A stretch of 64,000 nt of DNA from Chloroflexi bacterium CSP1-4. Lineage in GTDB: Bacteria > Chloroflexota > Limnocylindria > Limnocylindrales > CSP1-4. Position numbers and translations under genes: made by a program. This document shows, one piece after another, positions 43,655-55,731 of the stretch (the first letter of the stretch is position 1; the number at the start of each line of letters is the position of its first letter). The stretch lies in the NCBI GenBank assembly GCA_001443375.1, contig LDXM01000013.1:1-64000 (forward strand), in the 5' to 3' direction. The notes beneath the pieces were generated by a model. It saw nothing but the letters and a program-made list of their open reading frames with translations. It searched no databases and was not told the origin of the DNA.

Positions 43655-44788
43655 TCAGCTCTCCCCTGCGGCGATGCGCTCGACCAGGGCCACCACGATC
43701 GCGCGGTGCACGGCCGCCCCGCCGAGCAGGGCCGTCGGCCCCGGCTCGCCGGCAATCGTACCCGGCCCTGGCCCCACGGTCAGCCGGCCGTGTCGGCGCC
43801 GCACGACCAGATCGGCCTCGGTGACCACCTCGCGGTCGCCTTGCGCCACGACGCGCCCGTCGATCCCCGGCGCCCCGAGCGCCTCGAGCAGGGCGCCCCA
43901 GCTGCCGAGATCGCTCCACGGGACGTTCATCGCGCCCATCACCACCCGACCCTCGCGGGAAGCGGGCTCGAGCACGGCACGGTCGATCGATATCGCCCTG
44001 GTGCCGATGGCCTCGTATGCCTCGGGTAGCCGGTCGGTCCGCCAGCCCGTCTCGACCGCCCGCGAGATCGCCTCGGCGTCCGGGTAGCTCAGCAAGGCCT
44101 GCCGGATCGCGCGCCGGCGCCAGAGGAAGATGCCGGCGTTCCACGCCACACCTGCCTGTTTGAGCAGATCCTCGGCGCGACCTCGATCGGGTTTCTCCTC
44201 GAACCGCTCGAGGACGTACGCGGTCAGCGACTTGCTCTGCGTCTGCGCCAGGTCCGGGATGAGGTACCCGTACTCGGTCGCCGCGCGTGACAGCTCGACA
44301 CCCAGTGTCACGAGAGGGCTCTCGATCCCCAGGGCCCCGCGAGCGAGCTCTCCCTCGGCAGCAGCGAGGACGCCCCGGAACGACCCTTCGGCAGCCCGTC
44401 GGTCGTCACCTCCGTTTCCGATGAGGTGGTCGGCCGGGAGCACCGCCATGACGTCGTCGGGGTTCCGATCGATGGCGATGGTGGCCAGCGCCACGGCCGC
44501 TGCGGTGTTCCGTCCTTCAGGTTCATCGAGGACGTGGTCGAGTGGCAGCTCCGGGAAGGTCTCGGAGATCTGTGACCGGGCGAGGCTCCCGAACCGGCCA
44601 TCGACGACGACGAACACGTCTCGGCCGACATCGAGCGACAGCTCGTTCTCGCTCGCGATCCGCGAGATCGTTCGCTGAAGGAGAGTGGAACCGTCAGGCA
44701 GCAGCGGCAGGAACGGCTTCGGCCGCTCGGGCGTGCTGAGCGGCCAGAGGCGGGTGCCGCCCCCGCCGGCGAGGATCACGGCGTACAT
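43655..44788 (-). CDS. manC: Mannose-1-phosphate guanylyltransferase
   Basis: ManC makes GDP-mannose from GTP and mannose-1-P. The 377-residue protein starts with the nucleotidyl motif YAVILAGGGGTRLWPLSTP and the family blocks RNTAAAVALATIAI, VLPADH, FEEKPD and WNAGIFLWR. The C-terminal part shows only remnants of the left-handed helix and no isomerase domain, matching the separate PGI/PMI gene. ATG 44788 is 8 nt after TAGAAT, so it is probably leaderless. It is the first gene of manC-phosphohexomutase-PGI/PMI. Confidence 0.92.
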   Translation of the reverse strand: MYAVILAGGGGTRLWPLSTPERPKPFLPLLPDGSTLLQRTISRIASENELSLDVGRDVFVVVDGRFGSLARSQISETFPELPLDHVLDEPEGRNTAAAVALATIAIDRNPDDVMAVLPADHLIGNGGDDRRAAEGSFRGVLAAAEGELARGALGIESPLVTLGVELSRAATEYGYLIPDLAQTQSKSLTAYVLERFEEKPDRGRAEDLLKQAGVAWNAGIFLWRRRAIRQALLSYPDAEAISRAVETGWRTDRLPEAYEAIGTRAISIDRAVLEPASREGRVVMGAMNVPWSDLGSWGALLEALGAPGIDGRVVAQGDREVVTEADLVVRRRHGRLTVGPGPGTIAGEPGPTALLGGAAVHRAIVVALVERIAAGES

Positions 44789-44802
44789 GCGCGGCCATTC
44801 TA
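44789..44802 (-). promoter_or_regulatory. Probable leaderless promoter of manC
   Basis: Minus-strand TAGAAT (44802-44797) ends 8 nt before ATG 44788 and repeats the hexamer seen before lysC. Confidence 0.5.
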
Positions 44803-44897
44803 GGGGGGCCCGCGGATCGGTCCCTGCCACGCACGTTGACCCCGAGCGGCCGCGCCCTTACCATGCGCTGGTCGCCCCACCGACCGAGGAGCCAACG

Positions 44898-46142
<1,245 letters not shown>

Positions 46143-46207
46143 GAAAGGCGGGCAGCGTCACGAGGTATCGGATCGGACGGGGGTAGGAGGAGACCGCCGC
46201 GGAACGG

Positions 46208-46233
46208 CGACTGACCGAAGCGACTGACCGAAG
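46208..46233 (+). repeat. 13-bp direct repeat upstream of potD
   Basis: CGACTGACCGAAG occurs twice back to back (46208-46220, 46221-46233), directly before the GAGGGAGAG ribosome site of potD in the 100-nt potA-potD gap. It could be a protein-binding site or a recent slippage duplication. Confidence 0.7.
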
Positions 46234-46242
46234 AGGGAGAGC

Positions 46243-47472
46243 ATGGACCGAAACGAGTTCCGGGACCTCTATCACGATCTCCGGCGTGGACGGATCACAC
46301 GCCGCCACTTCATGGCCGTGACCGGGCTCGGCGTGGCCTCGGCGGTGGTCGCCGCCTGCGCGCCGGCCGCTTCGTCGCCGACACCCGGCCCGACGGCGGA
46401 GCCCACGCCGCCGCCGAGCGAAGGGGCAACGCCGGCTCCGACCATCGACGTCAACGCCGACTGGACGCCGCCGGAGGGCGTGGACCTCGGCGACACCTTG
46501 ATCATGACGACGTGGCCGAACTACCACGACCAGAAGACCCTGGACCGCTTCAAGGAGCTGACCGGGGTCACCGTGCAGCTCAACATCAAGGGCTCCAACG
46601 AGGAGATGCTGGCCGAGCTGCTCGTGGGCGGCACCGGCTGGGACGTCCTGGTGCCGACGAACTACACCTTCGAGACGTACGGCAGCAAGGGCATCGTCGA
46701 GAAGCTCGACCTGACCAAGATCCCGCGTTTCGACGCCTCGCGTTACGACCAGCGCCTGCTGTCGCCGGCCTTCTACCCCGCGGGCTCGAAGGACCAGTAC
46801 GGCTTCAACAAGGACTGGGGGACGACGGGCTTCACGATCAACACGAAGCAGATCTCCACGCTGCTCACGACCTGGAAGGAGTTCTTCGAGCGCACCCAGG
46901 CCGACCTCAGCGGCAAGGTCATGATCCACGACTACCAGCTGACCTCGATCGGCAGCGCCCTCGTCGCGCTGGGCTACTCGTTCAACTCGGTCGACGACGC
47001 CGAGCTGGCGAAGGCGGAGGAGCTGCTCGTGGCGGTGAAGCCGCACCTCTTCGCCATCACCAGCGACTACCAGCCGGCGATGCGCAGCGGGGACGCCTGG
47101 ATGACCATGACCTGGACGAACGATGCGGTCCAGCTGCACCGCGATATCCCGGAGATCGAGTACGTCATCGCCGCCGACGGGGGCGAGATCTGGTCCGACT
47201 TCTTCGCCGTCGTGACCGGTGCACCGCACCGCGAGGCGGCCTACGCCTTCCTCGACTTCATGGCCACACCGAAGGTCGCCGCACAGGACGCCATCTTCCA
47301 CGGCGCCCCGCTCATCGACTCTGCAGCGATCGCGCTGCTGCCGGCGGAGGCGACCGGGAACAAGATCACCTATCCCGACCCGGCCTCGCTCACGAAGCTC
47401 GAGTTCGGGACCGCCGAGCTGCTCACCAGCCAGGCACGAGCGGATCTCTGGGCGCGCGTCAAGTCCGCGTGA
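46243..47472 (+). CDS. potD: Polyamine-type ABC transporter substrate-binding protein, Tat lipoprotein
   Basis: A 409-residue binding protein. The N-terminus RRGRITRRHFMAVTGLG is a twin-arginine signal, and VVAACAP provides a lipobox Cys, so it is exported folded and lipid-anchored. The mature part has TLIMTTWPNYHDQKTLDRF, WDVLVPTNYTFETYGSKG and WGTTGFTINTKQI, typical of the PotD/PotF class, and ends with domain-swapping helices. potB follows with a GTGA overlap. Confidence 0.9.
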   Translation: MDRNEFRDLYHDLRRGRITRRHFMAVTGLGVASAVVAACAPAASSPTPGPTAEPTPPPSEGATPAPTIDVNADWTPPEGVDLGDTLIMTTWPNYHDQKTLDRFKELTGVTVQLNIKGSNEEMLAELLVGGTGWDVLVPTNYTFETYGSKGIVEKLDLTKIPRFDASRYDQRLLSPAFYPAGSKDQYGFNKDWGTTGFTINTKQISTLLTTWKEFFERTQADLSGKVMIHDYQLTSIGSALVALGYSFNSVDDAELAKAEELLVAVKPHLFAITSDYQPAMRSGDAWMTMTWTNDAVQLHRDIPEIEYVIAADGGEIWSDFFAVVTGAPHREAAYAFLDFMATPKVAAQDAIFHGAPLIDSAAIALLPAEATGNKITYPDPASLTKLEFGTAELLTSQARADLWARVKSA

Positions 47473-48347
47473 CGTCAGGCAACGAGTCGGCGGGAGGGCG
47501 GGGGCGGTCGCGAGCCGTCACCGCCCTCCTGCTGGCGCCGACGAGCGCCTGGTACCTGCTCCTGCTCATCGTCCCGCTGATCATCCTGCTCGTCTTCAGC
47601 CTCGGAGCACGGGCTCCCGAGGGCGGTTACGCGCCCGCACTCCAGCTCGACAACTACCTCGAGCTACCCACACGGGCGACGGCCTTCTTCAACACACTGT
47701 GGATGGCTGCCGGCGGCACGATGCTGTGCCTGCTCGTCGGATACCCACTCGCCTACTACCTCGCCACGCGGGCCGGGACCAAGCGCACGCTCCTGCTCGT
47801 GCTCGTGGTCGTCCCCTTCTGGACGAGCTTCCTCATCCGCACCTACGCCTGGATGACGATCCTCGGCAACCAGGGCATCCCGGCCATCGCCGAGGGCCTG
47901 GGATTCGGGCACATCGCGCTCATCAACACCCCGCTCGCGGTGATGATCGGGATCGTCTACAACTACCTGCCGCTGATGGTGTTCCCGCTCTACGTCAGCC
48001 TCGAGCGGCTCGACAAGCGGCTGCTGGAGGCGTCCAAGGACCTCGGTGCGGGGCGCCTCGCCACCTTCCGCCAGGTGACTCTCCCGCTCAGCGCAGCCGG
48101 CCTGCTCAGTGGCGCGATGCTCGTCTTCATCCCCATCATGGGCGAGTACGTCATCCCGGCCTTGCTCGGGGGCGGCAAGGTCTTCTTCGTGGGCAACGCC
48201 CTGGTGGACCTCTTCCTCCAGTCGCGCAACTGGCCCTTCGGGTCGGCCGCCGCGATCGTCCTCATCCTCGTCATCCTCTTCGCGGTGACCCTCTACCTGC
48301 GGCTGGGATCCCGAGCGGGCATCCAGCGCGAGGTGTCGATCCTGTGA
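47469..48347 (+). CDS. potB: Polyamine-type ABC transporter permease PotB
   Basis: A 292-residue permease with six membrane segments. The EAA-loop for the ATPase is LEASKDLGAGRLATFRQVTL, and FWTSFLIRTYAWMTILGNQG is typical of PotB. GTG 47469 overlaps the potD stop as GTGA, and its own stop overlaps potC in the same way. Confidence 0.92.
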   Translation: MTSGNESAGGRGRSRAVTALLLAPTSAWYLLLLIVPLIILLVFSLGARAPEGGYAPALQLDNYLELPTRATAFFNTLWMAAGGTMLCLLVGYPLAYYLATRAGTKRTLLLVLVVVPFWTSFLIRTYAWMTILGNQGIPAIAEGLGFGHIALINTPLAVMIGIVYNYLPLMVFPLYVSLERLDKRLLEASKDLGAGRLATFRQVTLPLSAAGLLSGAMLVFIPIMGEYVIPALLGGGKVFFVGNALVDLFLQSRNWPFGSAAAIVLILVILFAVTLYLRLGSRAGIQREVSIL

Positions 48348-49273
48348 CCGCCGCCTCGCGGGCCGCCCTCGACCGCGCCGGCCCCTGGGTCGATCGGGTC
48401 TTCCGGGCGCACGCCACGCTGATCTACCTCTTCCTGTACGTGCCCATCGGGCTGGTCGTGCTCTTCAGCTTCAACGCTGGCGGGCACACCGGAGAGCTGC
48501 GCGGCGTTTCGCTGCGCTGGTACGACTACGCCTTGAACGACCGCTTCGCCATGGGCGCGCTGCAGAACAGCTTCGTGGTCGGCTTCTGGACGGCGCTCAT
48601 CGCGACCTCGCTGGGCACCCTCGCCGCCCTCGCGCTGCAGCGCGTCCCGCCACGGGTTCGGGCCATCTTCGATGCCCTGACCTACATCGCCATCATCATC
48701 CCGGGCATCGTCATCGGCATCGCCACGCTGATCTTCTTCGTCAACCTCTTCGGCTGGGTCAACCCCTGGCTGGACTACGTCTGGACGGCCGCCGGGCTGG
48801 GGGCGCCGCCGGTGATCGGGAAGGGTCTGCACACCGTCGTGGCGGCCCACGTGCTGTTCACCATGGCCATCGTCATGGTCCTCGTGCGCACGAGGCTGGC
48901 GGGCATGGACCGGTCGCTGACCGAGGCCTCCTTCGACCTCTTCGCCACGCCCCTGCGAACGTTCGTCCAGGTCACGCTGCCGCAGCTCCGGCCCGCGATC
49001 GTGGCGGGGGCGCTGCTCGCGTTCACCTTCAGTTTCGACGACTTCGTCATCGCCACCTTCGTGGCCGGGCCCGGTCAGCCGACGCTGCCGATGTACATCT
49101 TCAGCTCGATCCGCCGGGGCATCACGCCCGAGATCAACGCCATCGCCTCGATGGTGCTGGCGGTGACCATCACGGCGCTGGTGACCGTCGGGCTCGTCTA
49201 TCGCCGCCAGGCACGTCAGGCGGGCGAGACCGCGGCGGAGCCGCTGGCCCTGGGCATCGCGGAGGACGCATGA
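48344..49273 (+). CDS. potC: Polyamine-type ABC transporter permease PotC
   Basis: A 309-residue permease with six membrane segments; the EAA-loop is TEASFDLFATPLRTFVQVTL, followed by FTFSFDDFVIATFVAGPG, a PotC hallmark. GTG 48344 overlaps potB as GTGA. It pairs with PotB to form the channel. Confidence 0.92.
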   Translation: MTAASRAALDRAGPWVDRVFRAHATLIYLFLYVPIGLVVLFSFNAGGHTGELRGVSLRWYDYALNDRFAMGALQNSFVVGFWTALIATSLGTLAALALQRVPPRVRAIFDALTYIAIIIPGIVIGIATLIFFVNLFGWVNPWLDYVWTAAGLGAPPVIGKGLHTVVAAHVLFTMAIVMVLVRTRLAGMDRSLTEASFDLFATPLRTFVQVTLPQLRPAIVAGALLAFTFSFDDFVIATFVAGPGQPTLPMYIFSSIRRGITPEINAIASMVLAVTITALVTVGLVYRRQARQAGETAAEPLALGIAEDA

Positions 49274-49749
49274 CGGACCTGCCCGGCGATCGCGCCTTCC
49301 TCATCGACAACGTCGACGCTGCGCGCGGGCCGACCGCCTCGCAGGCAACGGGCCTGACGCTCGCCGCGGCGCGGGCTGTCATCGCCGCGGTCGAGGGCGT
49401 GGCCCGCAGCATCGGCGTGGCCATGAGCTGCGCGGTGGTGGATTCCGGCGCCCAGCTCGTCGCCTTCGAGCGTATGGACGCCGCGGACCTGGTCACGGTC
49501 ATCCTCGCCCAGGACAAGGCGTTCACCGCGCTCGCGAACCAGATGCCGACGCGCGACCTGGCGCCGATCAGCCAGCCCGGGACGGAGTTCTTCGGCTACA
49601 ACACCGTCGCCGGCGGCCGCACCATCATCTTCGCCGGGGGCATGCCCCTCTACCGCAGCGGCGTCCTCGTCGGGGCGCTGGGCGTGAGCGGCGGGGACTC
49701 GGCGCAGGACCAGGCGGCGGCGGATGCGGGAGTCGCCGCCTTCGGCTGA
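49270..49749 (+). CDS. GlcG/HbpS family protein
   Basis: A 159-residue protein of the GlcG/HbpS family (DUF336). Key segments are LTLAAARAVIAAVEGVARSI, SCAVVDSGAQLVAFERMD, AQDKAFTALAN and GGMPLYRSGVLVGALGVSGG. Some members bind haem or degradation intermediates; no haem ligand can be assigned here. ATG 49270 overlaps the potC stop (ATGA), so it is transcribed with the transporter, perhaps for handling an imported compound. Confidence 0.85.
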   Translation: MTDLPGDRAFLIDNVDAARGPTASQATGLTLAAARAVIAAVEGVARSIGVAMSCAVVDSGAQLVAFERMDAADLVTVILAQDKAFTALANQMPTRDLAPISQPGTEFFGYNTVAGGRTIIFAGGMPLYRSGVLVGALGVSGGDSAQDQAAADAGVAAFG

Positions 49750-49797
49750 GGCACGGGGGCGGCGGGGCGGCCGGCGTCCGGACGGGAGCGGTCGCGG

Positions 49798-51021
49798 TCA
49801 CAGGACGGGGATGGGCTCCGGCATCGGGAGGCCGGCCTCGGCCGCCAGGACGGCGGCGCGGTCGGTGCGCTCCCAGGGCAGGTCGAGGTCCGGCCGGCCG
49901 AAGTGGCCGTAGGCGGCCGTCTGCTGGTAGATCGGCCGGCGCAGGTCGAGCGCCGCGATGATCGCGCTCGGGCGGAGGTCGAAGTGCTGGTCGATGAGGC
50001 CGAGGATCCGCTCGTCGGGGATGCGCCCCGTGCCGAACGTCTCGACCGAGATCGAGAGCGGGTGGGCGATGCCGATGGCGTAGGCCAGCTCGATCTCGAA
50101 GCGGTCGGCCAGCCCCGCGGCGACCACGTTCTTGGCCACCCAGCGCGCCGCGTAGGCGCCGCTGCGGTCCACCTTGGAGGGGTCCTTGCCGCTGAAGCAG
50201 CCGCCGCCGTGGCGGGCCATGCCGCCGTAGCTGTCCACGATGATCTTGCGCCCGGTGAGCCCCGAATCGCCCATCGGGCCGCCGATGACGAAGCGGCCGG
50301 TGGGGTTGACGTAGATGGTGGGGTCCACGGCGCGCAGCTCGCGCGGCACGATGTCGTGGACGACGGCCTCGATGACATCGTCGCGCAAGCGCTCGGTGGC
50401 CACCTCGTCGTCATGCTGCGCGGCGATGACGACCGTGCGCACCGCCGTCGGCACGCCGAACTGGTACTCCACGGTGACCTGCGTCTTCCCGTCGGGGCGC
50501 AGGTAGGGCAGCATGCGGCTCTTGCGGACCTCCGCCAGGCGCCGCGCCATGCGGTGCGCCAGCGCGATGGGCATCGGCATCAGCTCGGGCGTCTCGCGGC
50601 AGGCGAACCCGAACATCATGCCCTGGTCGCCGGCGCCCTGGTCGTGCAGGTCGCCCTTGCCGCGCGTCTCGAGCGACTCGTCCACGCCGCGCTTGATATC
50701 CGGCGACTGCTCGTGGACGCTGACGATCGTGCCGCAGGTGCGGTAGTCGAAGCCGTAGCGCGCGTCCGTGTAGCCGATCTCGCGGATCGTGTCCCGCACG
50801 ACGTTCTGGAACTCGACGTAGGTGGTGGTGGTGATCTCGCCCAGGACGTAGACCGTGCCCGTGGTGGCGGCCGTCTCGCAGGCTACCCGCGCCAGCGGGT
50901 CGTCGTGCAGGATCGCGTCGAGGATGGCGTCGCTGACCTGGTCACACAGCTTGTCGGGGTGGCCCTCCGTGACCGATTCCGACGTGAACAGGTAGTGGGG
51001 CGCGTCGACGATGCTGGCCAT
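49798..51021 (-). CDS. metK: S-adenosylmethionine synthetase
   Basis: MetK makes SAM from methionine and ATP. The 407-residue chain has [19 protein letters not shown] near the N-terminus, [10 protein letters not shown] (ATP-binding) and the loop [16 protein letters not shown]. The length is normal. ATG 51021 is 8 nt after TACCCT with no leader, so there is no room for a SAM riboswitch. ahcY and apt of the same methyl/adenine cycle lie 3-9 kb away. Confidence 0.95.
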   Translation of the reverse strand: MASIVDAPHYLFTSESVTEGHPDKLCDQVSDAILDAILHDDPLARVACETAATTGTVYVLGEITTTTYVEFQNVVRDTIREIGYTDARYGFDYRTCGTIVSVHEQSPDIKRGVDESLETRGKGDLHDQGAGDQGMMFGFACRETPELMPMPIALAHRMARRLAEVRKSRMLPYLRPDGKTQVTVEYQFGVPTAVRTVVIAAQHDDEVATERLRDDVIEAVVHDIVPRELRAVDPTIYVNPTGRFVIGGPMGDSGLTGRKIIVDSYGGMARHGGGCFSGKDPSKVDRSGAYAARWVAKNVVAAGLADRFEIELAYAIGIAHPLSISVETFGTGRIPDERILGLIDQHFDLRPSAIIAALDLRRPIYQQTAAYGHFGRPDLDLPWERTDRAAVLAAEAGLPMPEPIPVL

Positions 51022-51035
51022 CGGGCGGAAGGGTA
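51022..51035 (-). promoter_or_regulatory. Probable leaderless promoter of metK
   Basis: Minus-strand TACCCT (51035-51030) ends 8 nt before the metK ATG. The remaining gap to 51246 is GC-rich, with no further feature recognised. Confidence 0.4.
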
Positions 51036-51246
51036 CCACCGGCGGTCCGCCCGACCGGCGGCAGGGGCCGGGCTGCGCCCTCCTCGTGCCTGCCCAACCA
51101 GCTCCGACCCGCCCGAGCTCCAGCCCGCTCGGTCCGTGCCGCGCGTGTTGTTTGGGGCAGGGGGCGGGGCGGGCGGGGGGACAGGGCGCGGGGCCCACAT
51201 GACGGGGTCGCGGCCGGGCTGACCGCCATTCGGAAGGCCGGGCCGC

Positions 51247-51258
51247 TACGCTGGGATG
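51247..51258 (+). promoter_or_regulatory. Probable leaderless promoter of the MFS transporter gene
   Basis: TACGCT (51247-51252) ends 6 nt before GTG 51259 and 3 nt before ATG 51256. The spacing of the other leaderless sites favours the GTG. Confidence 0.4.
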
Positions 51259-52521
51259 GTGCACCTGCCCGCCGTCCCGCCGCTCGATCGCAACGGGCGG
51301 CTGGTGCTGCTCGGCAAGGCCTTCCGTGCGTTCGGGTTCGGGCTCAACTCGGTCGTGCTGGGGCTCTACCTCGTGGAGCTGGGACTCGATGCGGCAGCGG
51401 TGGGCGCCGTGCTCTCGGCGGCGCTGGTGGGCACGACGCTGCTGACGCTCATCATCGCGATATTCGGCGACCGGCTGGGCCGGCGGCGCGTGCTGGCGAC
51501 GGGCGGCGCGCTGATGCTGCTCTCGCTCTTCGTGCCCCTCGTCGGCGCCAACCCCCTGCTCCTCGTCCTCATCGCGCTCTCGGGCATGGTCGCCGTCACG
51601 GCGAACGAGAACACCGGCCTGCAGAGCCTCGACCAGGCCATCCTGCCGCAGACGACCGACCCCCGCCACCGCACCGCCGCCTTCGCGACCTATGGATTGT
51701 TGGCCTCCGTCGCCGTGGCGCTGGGCGGGCTGGCGGTCGGCCCGCTGGTCGCCCTCGGCACCGCCCTCGGCCTCGAGGGCGCCGATCACTTCGCGCCCGC
51801 CTTCGTCGTCTACGCCCTCGCCGGCCTGGCCACGGTCGCCGCGGCGGGCGCCATGACCGCTGGAGCCGAGCCGCCGACCCCCGAGCCCGAAGCGGGCGCC
51901 GTGGCGGCCGCCAGGCGCCGCTTCGGCATCCACCGCTCAAGGGGCCCCGTGCTGCGCCTGTCGCTCCTCTTCGGGCTCGACGCCTTCGCCGGGGGGCTCA
52001 TCGTGCAGAGCTTCCTGGCCATCTGGTTCTCGCAGACGTTCGGGCTGGCGCCCGCCGCGATCGGTGCGCTCTTCTTCGCCGGCAACCTCCTCGCCGCTGC
52101 GTCCTATCCGGCGGCGGCCTTGCTCTCGGCGCGCATCGGCCTGATCCGCACCATGGTCTTCACGCACATCCCCTCGAGCGTCCTGCTCATCGCCATGACC
52201 TTGGTGCCCTGGGCCCCCGTCGCCGCCTTCTTCTACCTCGGCCGCGCCGCCATCTCGTCGATGGACATCCCGGCGCGGCAGTCCTACACGATGGCCATCG
52301 TGGATCCCGACGAGCGCACCGCCACGGCGGGCGTGACGAGCCTCGCGCGCAGCATCGCCCAGAGCGCCGGTCCGCTGCTCAGCGCGGCGCTCGTGCCGCT
52401 CGGCCTGGGCGTGCCGCTGGTCGTCTGCGGCGTGCTGAAGATCGGCTACGACCTGTCGCTGTACGTCGGGTTCCGGGCGCGACCGGCGCCCGAGGAGGGC
52501 GCGCTCAGGCGCGCCGGGTGA
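51259..52521 (+). CDS. Major facilitator superfamily transporter
   Basis: A roughly 420-residue membrane protein with about twelve hydrophobic segments in two halves and the MFS loop [14 protein letters not shown] between segments 2 and 3. A soluble loop of about 30 residues ([20 protein letters not shown]) separates the halves. The cargo is unknown. Its last 17 nt overlap the 3' end of the peptidase gene on the other strand. ATG 51256 is a one-codon-longer alternative start. Confidence 0.88.
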   Translation: MHLPAVPPLDRNGRLVLLGKAFRAFGFGLNSVVLGLYLVELGLDAAAVGAVLSAALVGTTLLTLIIAIFGDRLGRRRVLATGGALMLLSLFVPLVGANPLLLVLIALSGMVAVTANENTGLQSLDQAILPQTTDPRHRTAAFATYGLLASVAVALGGLAVGPLVALGTALGLEGADHFAPAFVVYALAGLATVAAAGAMTAGAEPPTPEPEAGAVAAARRRFGIHRSRGPVLRLSLLFGLDAFAGGLIVQSFLAIWFSQTFGLAPAAIGALFFAGNLLAAASYPAAALLSARIGLIRTMVFTHIPSSVLLIAMTLVPWAPVAAFFYLGRAAISSMDIPARQSYTMAIVDPDERTATAGVTSLARSIAQSAGPLLSAALVPLGLGVPLVVCGVLKIGYDLSLYVGFRARPAPEEGALRRAG

Positions 52522-54457
52522 GCTCCAGTGGCTCGATCTGGTCGGCCGGCGTGAAACCGAAGACCTGTCCGTAGAAGGAGAGCTCCGCCTCATACGAGCG
52601 GCGGATGTTCTCGGCCTTGCGGAAGCCGTGACCCTCCCCTTCGAAGGCGAGGTAGGCGTGGGGGATGCCCTTCGCCGTGAGGGCGGCCACGATCTGCTCG
52701 GCCTGGCTGGGCGGTACGACCTTGTCGTCGAGCCCCTGCAGGATGAGCATCGGGGCGGAGATGCGCTCCACGTGCAGGATGGGCGAGCGCTCCAGCCACA
52801 GGTCGCGGGTCTCCGGCCAGGGTCCCACGAGGCGCTCCGTGTAGCGCGATTCGAACTTGTGGGTCTCGAGGTCGAAGCCGGTCAGGTCGCCGATGCCGAA
52901 GTAGCTGACGCCCGCCGAGAATGCCTCCGGGCGGAAGGCGAGCGCGGCGAGGGTGGTGTAGCCACCGGCGCTCCCGCCCTGGACCGCGATGCGCGCGGGG
53001 TCCACCTCTCCAGTGTCGGACAGGAAGCGGGCGGCATCGATGCAGTCGTCCACGTCCACGACGCCCCACTGCCCCTCCAGTCGCGAGCGGTACGCGCGGC
53101 CGTAGCCGGTGCTGCCGCCGTAGTCCACGTCCACCACGCCGATGCCCCGGCTGGTGTAGAACTGGATCGCGCCGCGGAAACCGGCGCCGGTCGCCGAGGT
53201 GGGACCGCCGTGGCTCAGCACGCGCAGTGGCGGCCGCTCGCCCGCCGGCCCTTCGAAGGCCTCGTTGTGCGGCGCGTAGTACAGCGCGTGGGCGGTCAGC
53301 CCGCCCTCGGTGGGGAACTCGATGTGGCGCGGCATCGACAGCTCGGCGGCCGGGAAGGCGACACCCGAGGTCCGTCGGATCACGCTGAGCGCGCCGCTGC
53401 CGAGGTCGATCGCGGCGACGTGGGGAGGTTCTGCCGGCGACGAGCCCACCACGACCGCGGTCGAGCCGGCGACCACGACGTCCGGGATCTCCAGGTACGG
53501 GACCGGGATGGGGGTCGTGACGCCCCCCGGTGTGATCCTCCACAGGCGATCGATGCCGCCCGCCCGAGCGACGGCCACGATCGAGCCGTCGCCGGCGAAG
53601 CCGTACGTCGACATCCCGAAGACCCACTGGGGGCCCGCGAACTCGGCCTCCATGGGGGCGACGGCGGTGATCGAGCCGTCCCCTTCGAGCCGATAGAGGT
53701 TCCACCAGTCGCTGCGGTCCGAGACGAAGTGCAGGCTCCCGTCCGGCGACCAGGCCGGCTCGGCGATCGACTCGGAGCGGCCGCCGGCGATCGTCCGGGT
53801 CGGCCCAGGCAACCCGCGGGCGTCCAGCTCGGCGAGGCGCAGCTCGGAGCCGTCCCAGGGCATGTCGGGCAGCGACCAGGTCAGCCAGGCCAGCCGGCGC
53901 CCGTCCGGGCTCAGGCGGAGAGGGCCGTAGAAATCGTCGCCCGAGACCAGGACGACGGGCTCAGCGGGCGGGGACCCCTCGGTCCCGAGCGGGACGGTGA
54001 CGATCTCGTTGGCCGGCACGCCGCCGCCCCGGTGATCCTCGCGGACGCAGATGAGCCGCGAACGGCCGGCGTCGAGCGAGATGTCGGCGTAGCGCGTGGC
54101 GCCCTCGGGGGTGACGGGCTCCGCGCCCCCGCCGGGCAGGGTGCGGTGGAGGCGGCCGTCCCGAAAGTCGGAGTGGTAGACCGTGCCCTCGTGGATGGCC
54201 CAGGCGCCGCCGCCGTACTCGTGGACGCCGTCACGCACGTTGGCCTCGCGCGGCGTCAGCTCCTCGAACCCGCCGTCGGCGGTCGTCCGCACCACGACGC
54301 CACGGCCACCCTCCCCGGGTCGATCTTCCAGCCAGGCGATCGTCGAGCCGTCGAGCCGCGGCTCGCTGGCGAAGACGCGCTCGGCGAGGAGCGCATCGAC
54401 GGTGATCGAGGAGCGCCAGCTTCCGTACGGTGCGATCGTGCGCCCGGTCGCCGTCAC
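52505..54457 (-). CDS. S9 family prolyl oligopeptidase-like peptidase
   Basis: A 650-residue protein with an N-terminal beta-propeller (repeats such as [13 protein letters not shown] and [13 protein letters not shown]) and a C-terminal alpha/beta-hydrolase domain. The nucleophile motif is [10 protein letters not shown] (Ser), the acid lies in [10 protein letters not shown] and the His in [12 protein letters not shown]. This is the dipeptidyl/acylaminoacyl peptidase arrangement. No signal peptide is seen, so it is probably cytoplasmic. GTG 54457 overlaps the ahcY stop as GTGA. Confidence 0.92.
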   Translation of the reverse strand: MTATGRTIAPYGSWRSSITVDALLAERVFASEPRLDGSTIAWLEDRPGEGGRGVVVRTTADGGFEELTPREANVRDGVHEYGGGAWAIHEGTVYHSDFRDGRLHRTLPGGGAEPVTPEGATRYADISLDAGRSRLICVREDHRGGGVPANEIVTVPLGTEGSPPAEPVVLVSGDDFYGPLRLSPDGRRLAWLTWSLPDMPWDGSELRLAELDARGLPGPTRTIAGGRSESIAEPAWSPDGSLHFVSDRSDWWNLYRLEGDGSITAVAPMEAEFAGPQWVFGMSTYGFAGDGSIVAVARAGGIDRLWRITPGGVTTPIPVPYLEIPDVVVAGSTAVVVGSSPAEPPHVAAIDLGSGALSVIRRTSGVAFPAAELSMPRHIEFPTEGGLTAHALYYAPHNEAFEGPAGERPPLRVLSHGGPTSATGAGFRGAIQFYTSRGIGVVDVDYGGSTGYGRAYRSRLEGQWGVVDVDDCIDAARFLSDTGEVDPARIAVQGGSAGGYTTLAALAFRPEAFSAGVSYFGIGDLTGFDLETHKFESRYTERLVGPWPETRDLWLERSPILHVERISAPMLILQGLDDKVVPPSQAEQIVAALTAKGIPHAYLAFEGEGHGFRKAENIRRSYEAELSFYGQVFGFTPADQIEPLELTRRA

Positions 54458-55728
54458 GTCCCGCTCTGCCAGGAGCCGGCATAGCGCTTCTGCTCCTCGG
54501 TCATCTCGTCGAGGGTGATGCCAAGGGCCGCCAGCTTCAGGCGCGCCACCTCCCGGTCGATCGCCTCGGGCACGTCGTACACGCGGTCCTCCAGCTCGTC
54601 GTGGTGCGCGGCCACGTACTCGGCGCACAACGCCTGGTTGGCGAAGCTCATGTCCATGACCGCCGCCGGGTGGCCCTCCGCGGCGCCCAGGTTGACCAGG
54701 CGCCCCTCGGCCAGGAGGTGCAGCTTCTTCGGGCCCAGGTCGAACTCCAGGACGTTGTCGCGCACCTCGCGCACGTGGCCCTCGGCCAGCTGGCGTAGCG
54801 CGACGAGGTCCAGCTCGGCGTCGAAGTGGCCGCTGTTGGCCAGGATCGCGCCGTCGCGCATGGCCGTGAAGTGCTCGCGGCGGAAGACGTTGATGTTGCC
54901 CGTGGCGGTGATGAAGACCTCGCCCCACGGCGCGGCCTGGGCCGCGGTGAGCACCTCGTACCCGTCCATCAGCGCCTCGAGCGCCCGGACCGGATCCACC
55001 TCGACGACCGCGACGTGGCCGCCGAGGCCGCGGAAGCGCGCCGTGATGCCCTTGCCCACCCAGCCGTAGCCGGCCACGACGATGCGCCGCCCCGCGATGA
55101 GGATGTTCGTGGCGCGCAGGACCCCGTCGAGGGTGGACTGGCCGGTGCCGTAGCGGTTGTCGAAGAGGTGCTTGGTCTGGGCCTCGTTGACCGCGATGAC
55201 CGGGAAGCCGAGGGCGCCGTCGGCGGCCATGGCTCGCAGGCGGATGACGCCGGTGGTCGTCTCCTCCGTGCCCGCGAGGACCTCCGCCACCTGCGCCGGC
55301 CGCTCCTGGTGGAGCAGCGAGACGAGGTCGCAGCCATCGTCCATGGTCAGCAGCGGGTGCGTGTCGGCGACCGCGCCGAGATGCGCGTAGTACGTGTCGC
55401 GATCCTCGCCGTGACGGGCGAAGACGCCGATGCCGTACTCGGCCACGAGGGCGGCCGCCACGTCGTCCTTGGTGGAGAGCGGGTTCGAGGCGGCCAGCAC
55501 GACCTCGGCGCCGCCGGCGCGCAGGGTACGCATGAGGTTGGCCGTCTCGGTCGTGACATGCAGGCAGGCCCCGATGCGCAGCCCGGCCAGCGGCCGCTCA
55601 CGCCCGAAGCGTTCGCCGATCAGGCGCAGGACGGGCATCTCCCGCTCCGCCCACTCGATGCGCCGCCGTCCCTCGGCGGCAAGGCCGAGGTCGCTGACGT
55701 CGTGAGCGGGCAGCGCGGTCGCGGACAC
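54454..55728 (-). CDS. ahcY: Adenosylhomocysteinase
   Basis: AhcY splits S-adenosylhomocysteine into adenosine and homocysteine with bound NAD. The 424-residue sequence has [40 protein letters not shown], the NAD fold [20 protein letters not shown] and [10 protein letters not shown]. It lacks the 40-residue insert found in some bacterial forms. The genes that follow and precede it on the strand suggest a methyl-cycle cluster with metK and apt. Confidence 0.94.
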   Translation of the reverse strand: MSATALPAHDVSDLGLAAEGRRRIEWAEREMPVLRLIGERFGRERPLAGLRIGACLHVTTETANLMRTLRAGGAEVVLAASNPLSTKDDVAAALVAEYGIGVFARHGEDRDTYYAHLGAVADTHPLLTMDDGCDLVSLLHQERPAQVAEVLAGTEETTTGVIRLRAMAADGALGFPVIAVNEAQTKHLFDNRYGTGQSTLDGVLRATNILIAGRRIVVAGYGWVGKGITARFRGLGGHVAVVEVDPVRALEALMDGYEVLTAAQAAPWGEVFITATGNINVFRREHFTAMRDGAILANSGHFDAELDLVALRQLAEGHVREVRDNVLEFDLGPKKLHLLAEGRLVNLGAAEGHPAAVMDMSFANQALCAEYVAAHHDELEDRVYDVPEAIDREVARLKLAALGITLDEMTEEQKRYAGSWQSGT

Positions 55729-55731
55729 GGG

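Noticed and set aside
51022-51246. SAM riboswitch before metK
   Set aside because: TACCCT ends 8 nt before the metK ATG, leaving no leader, and no conserved SAM aptamer blocks were found.
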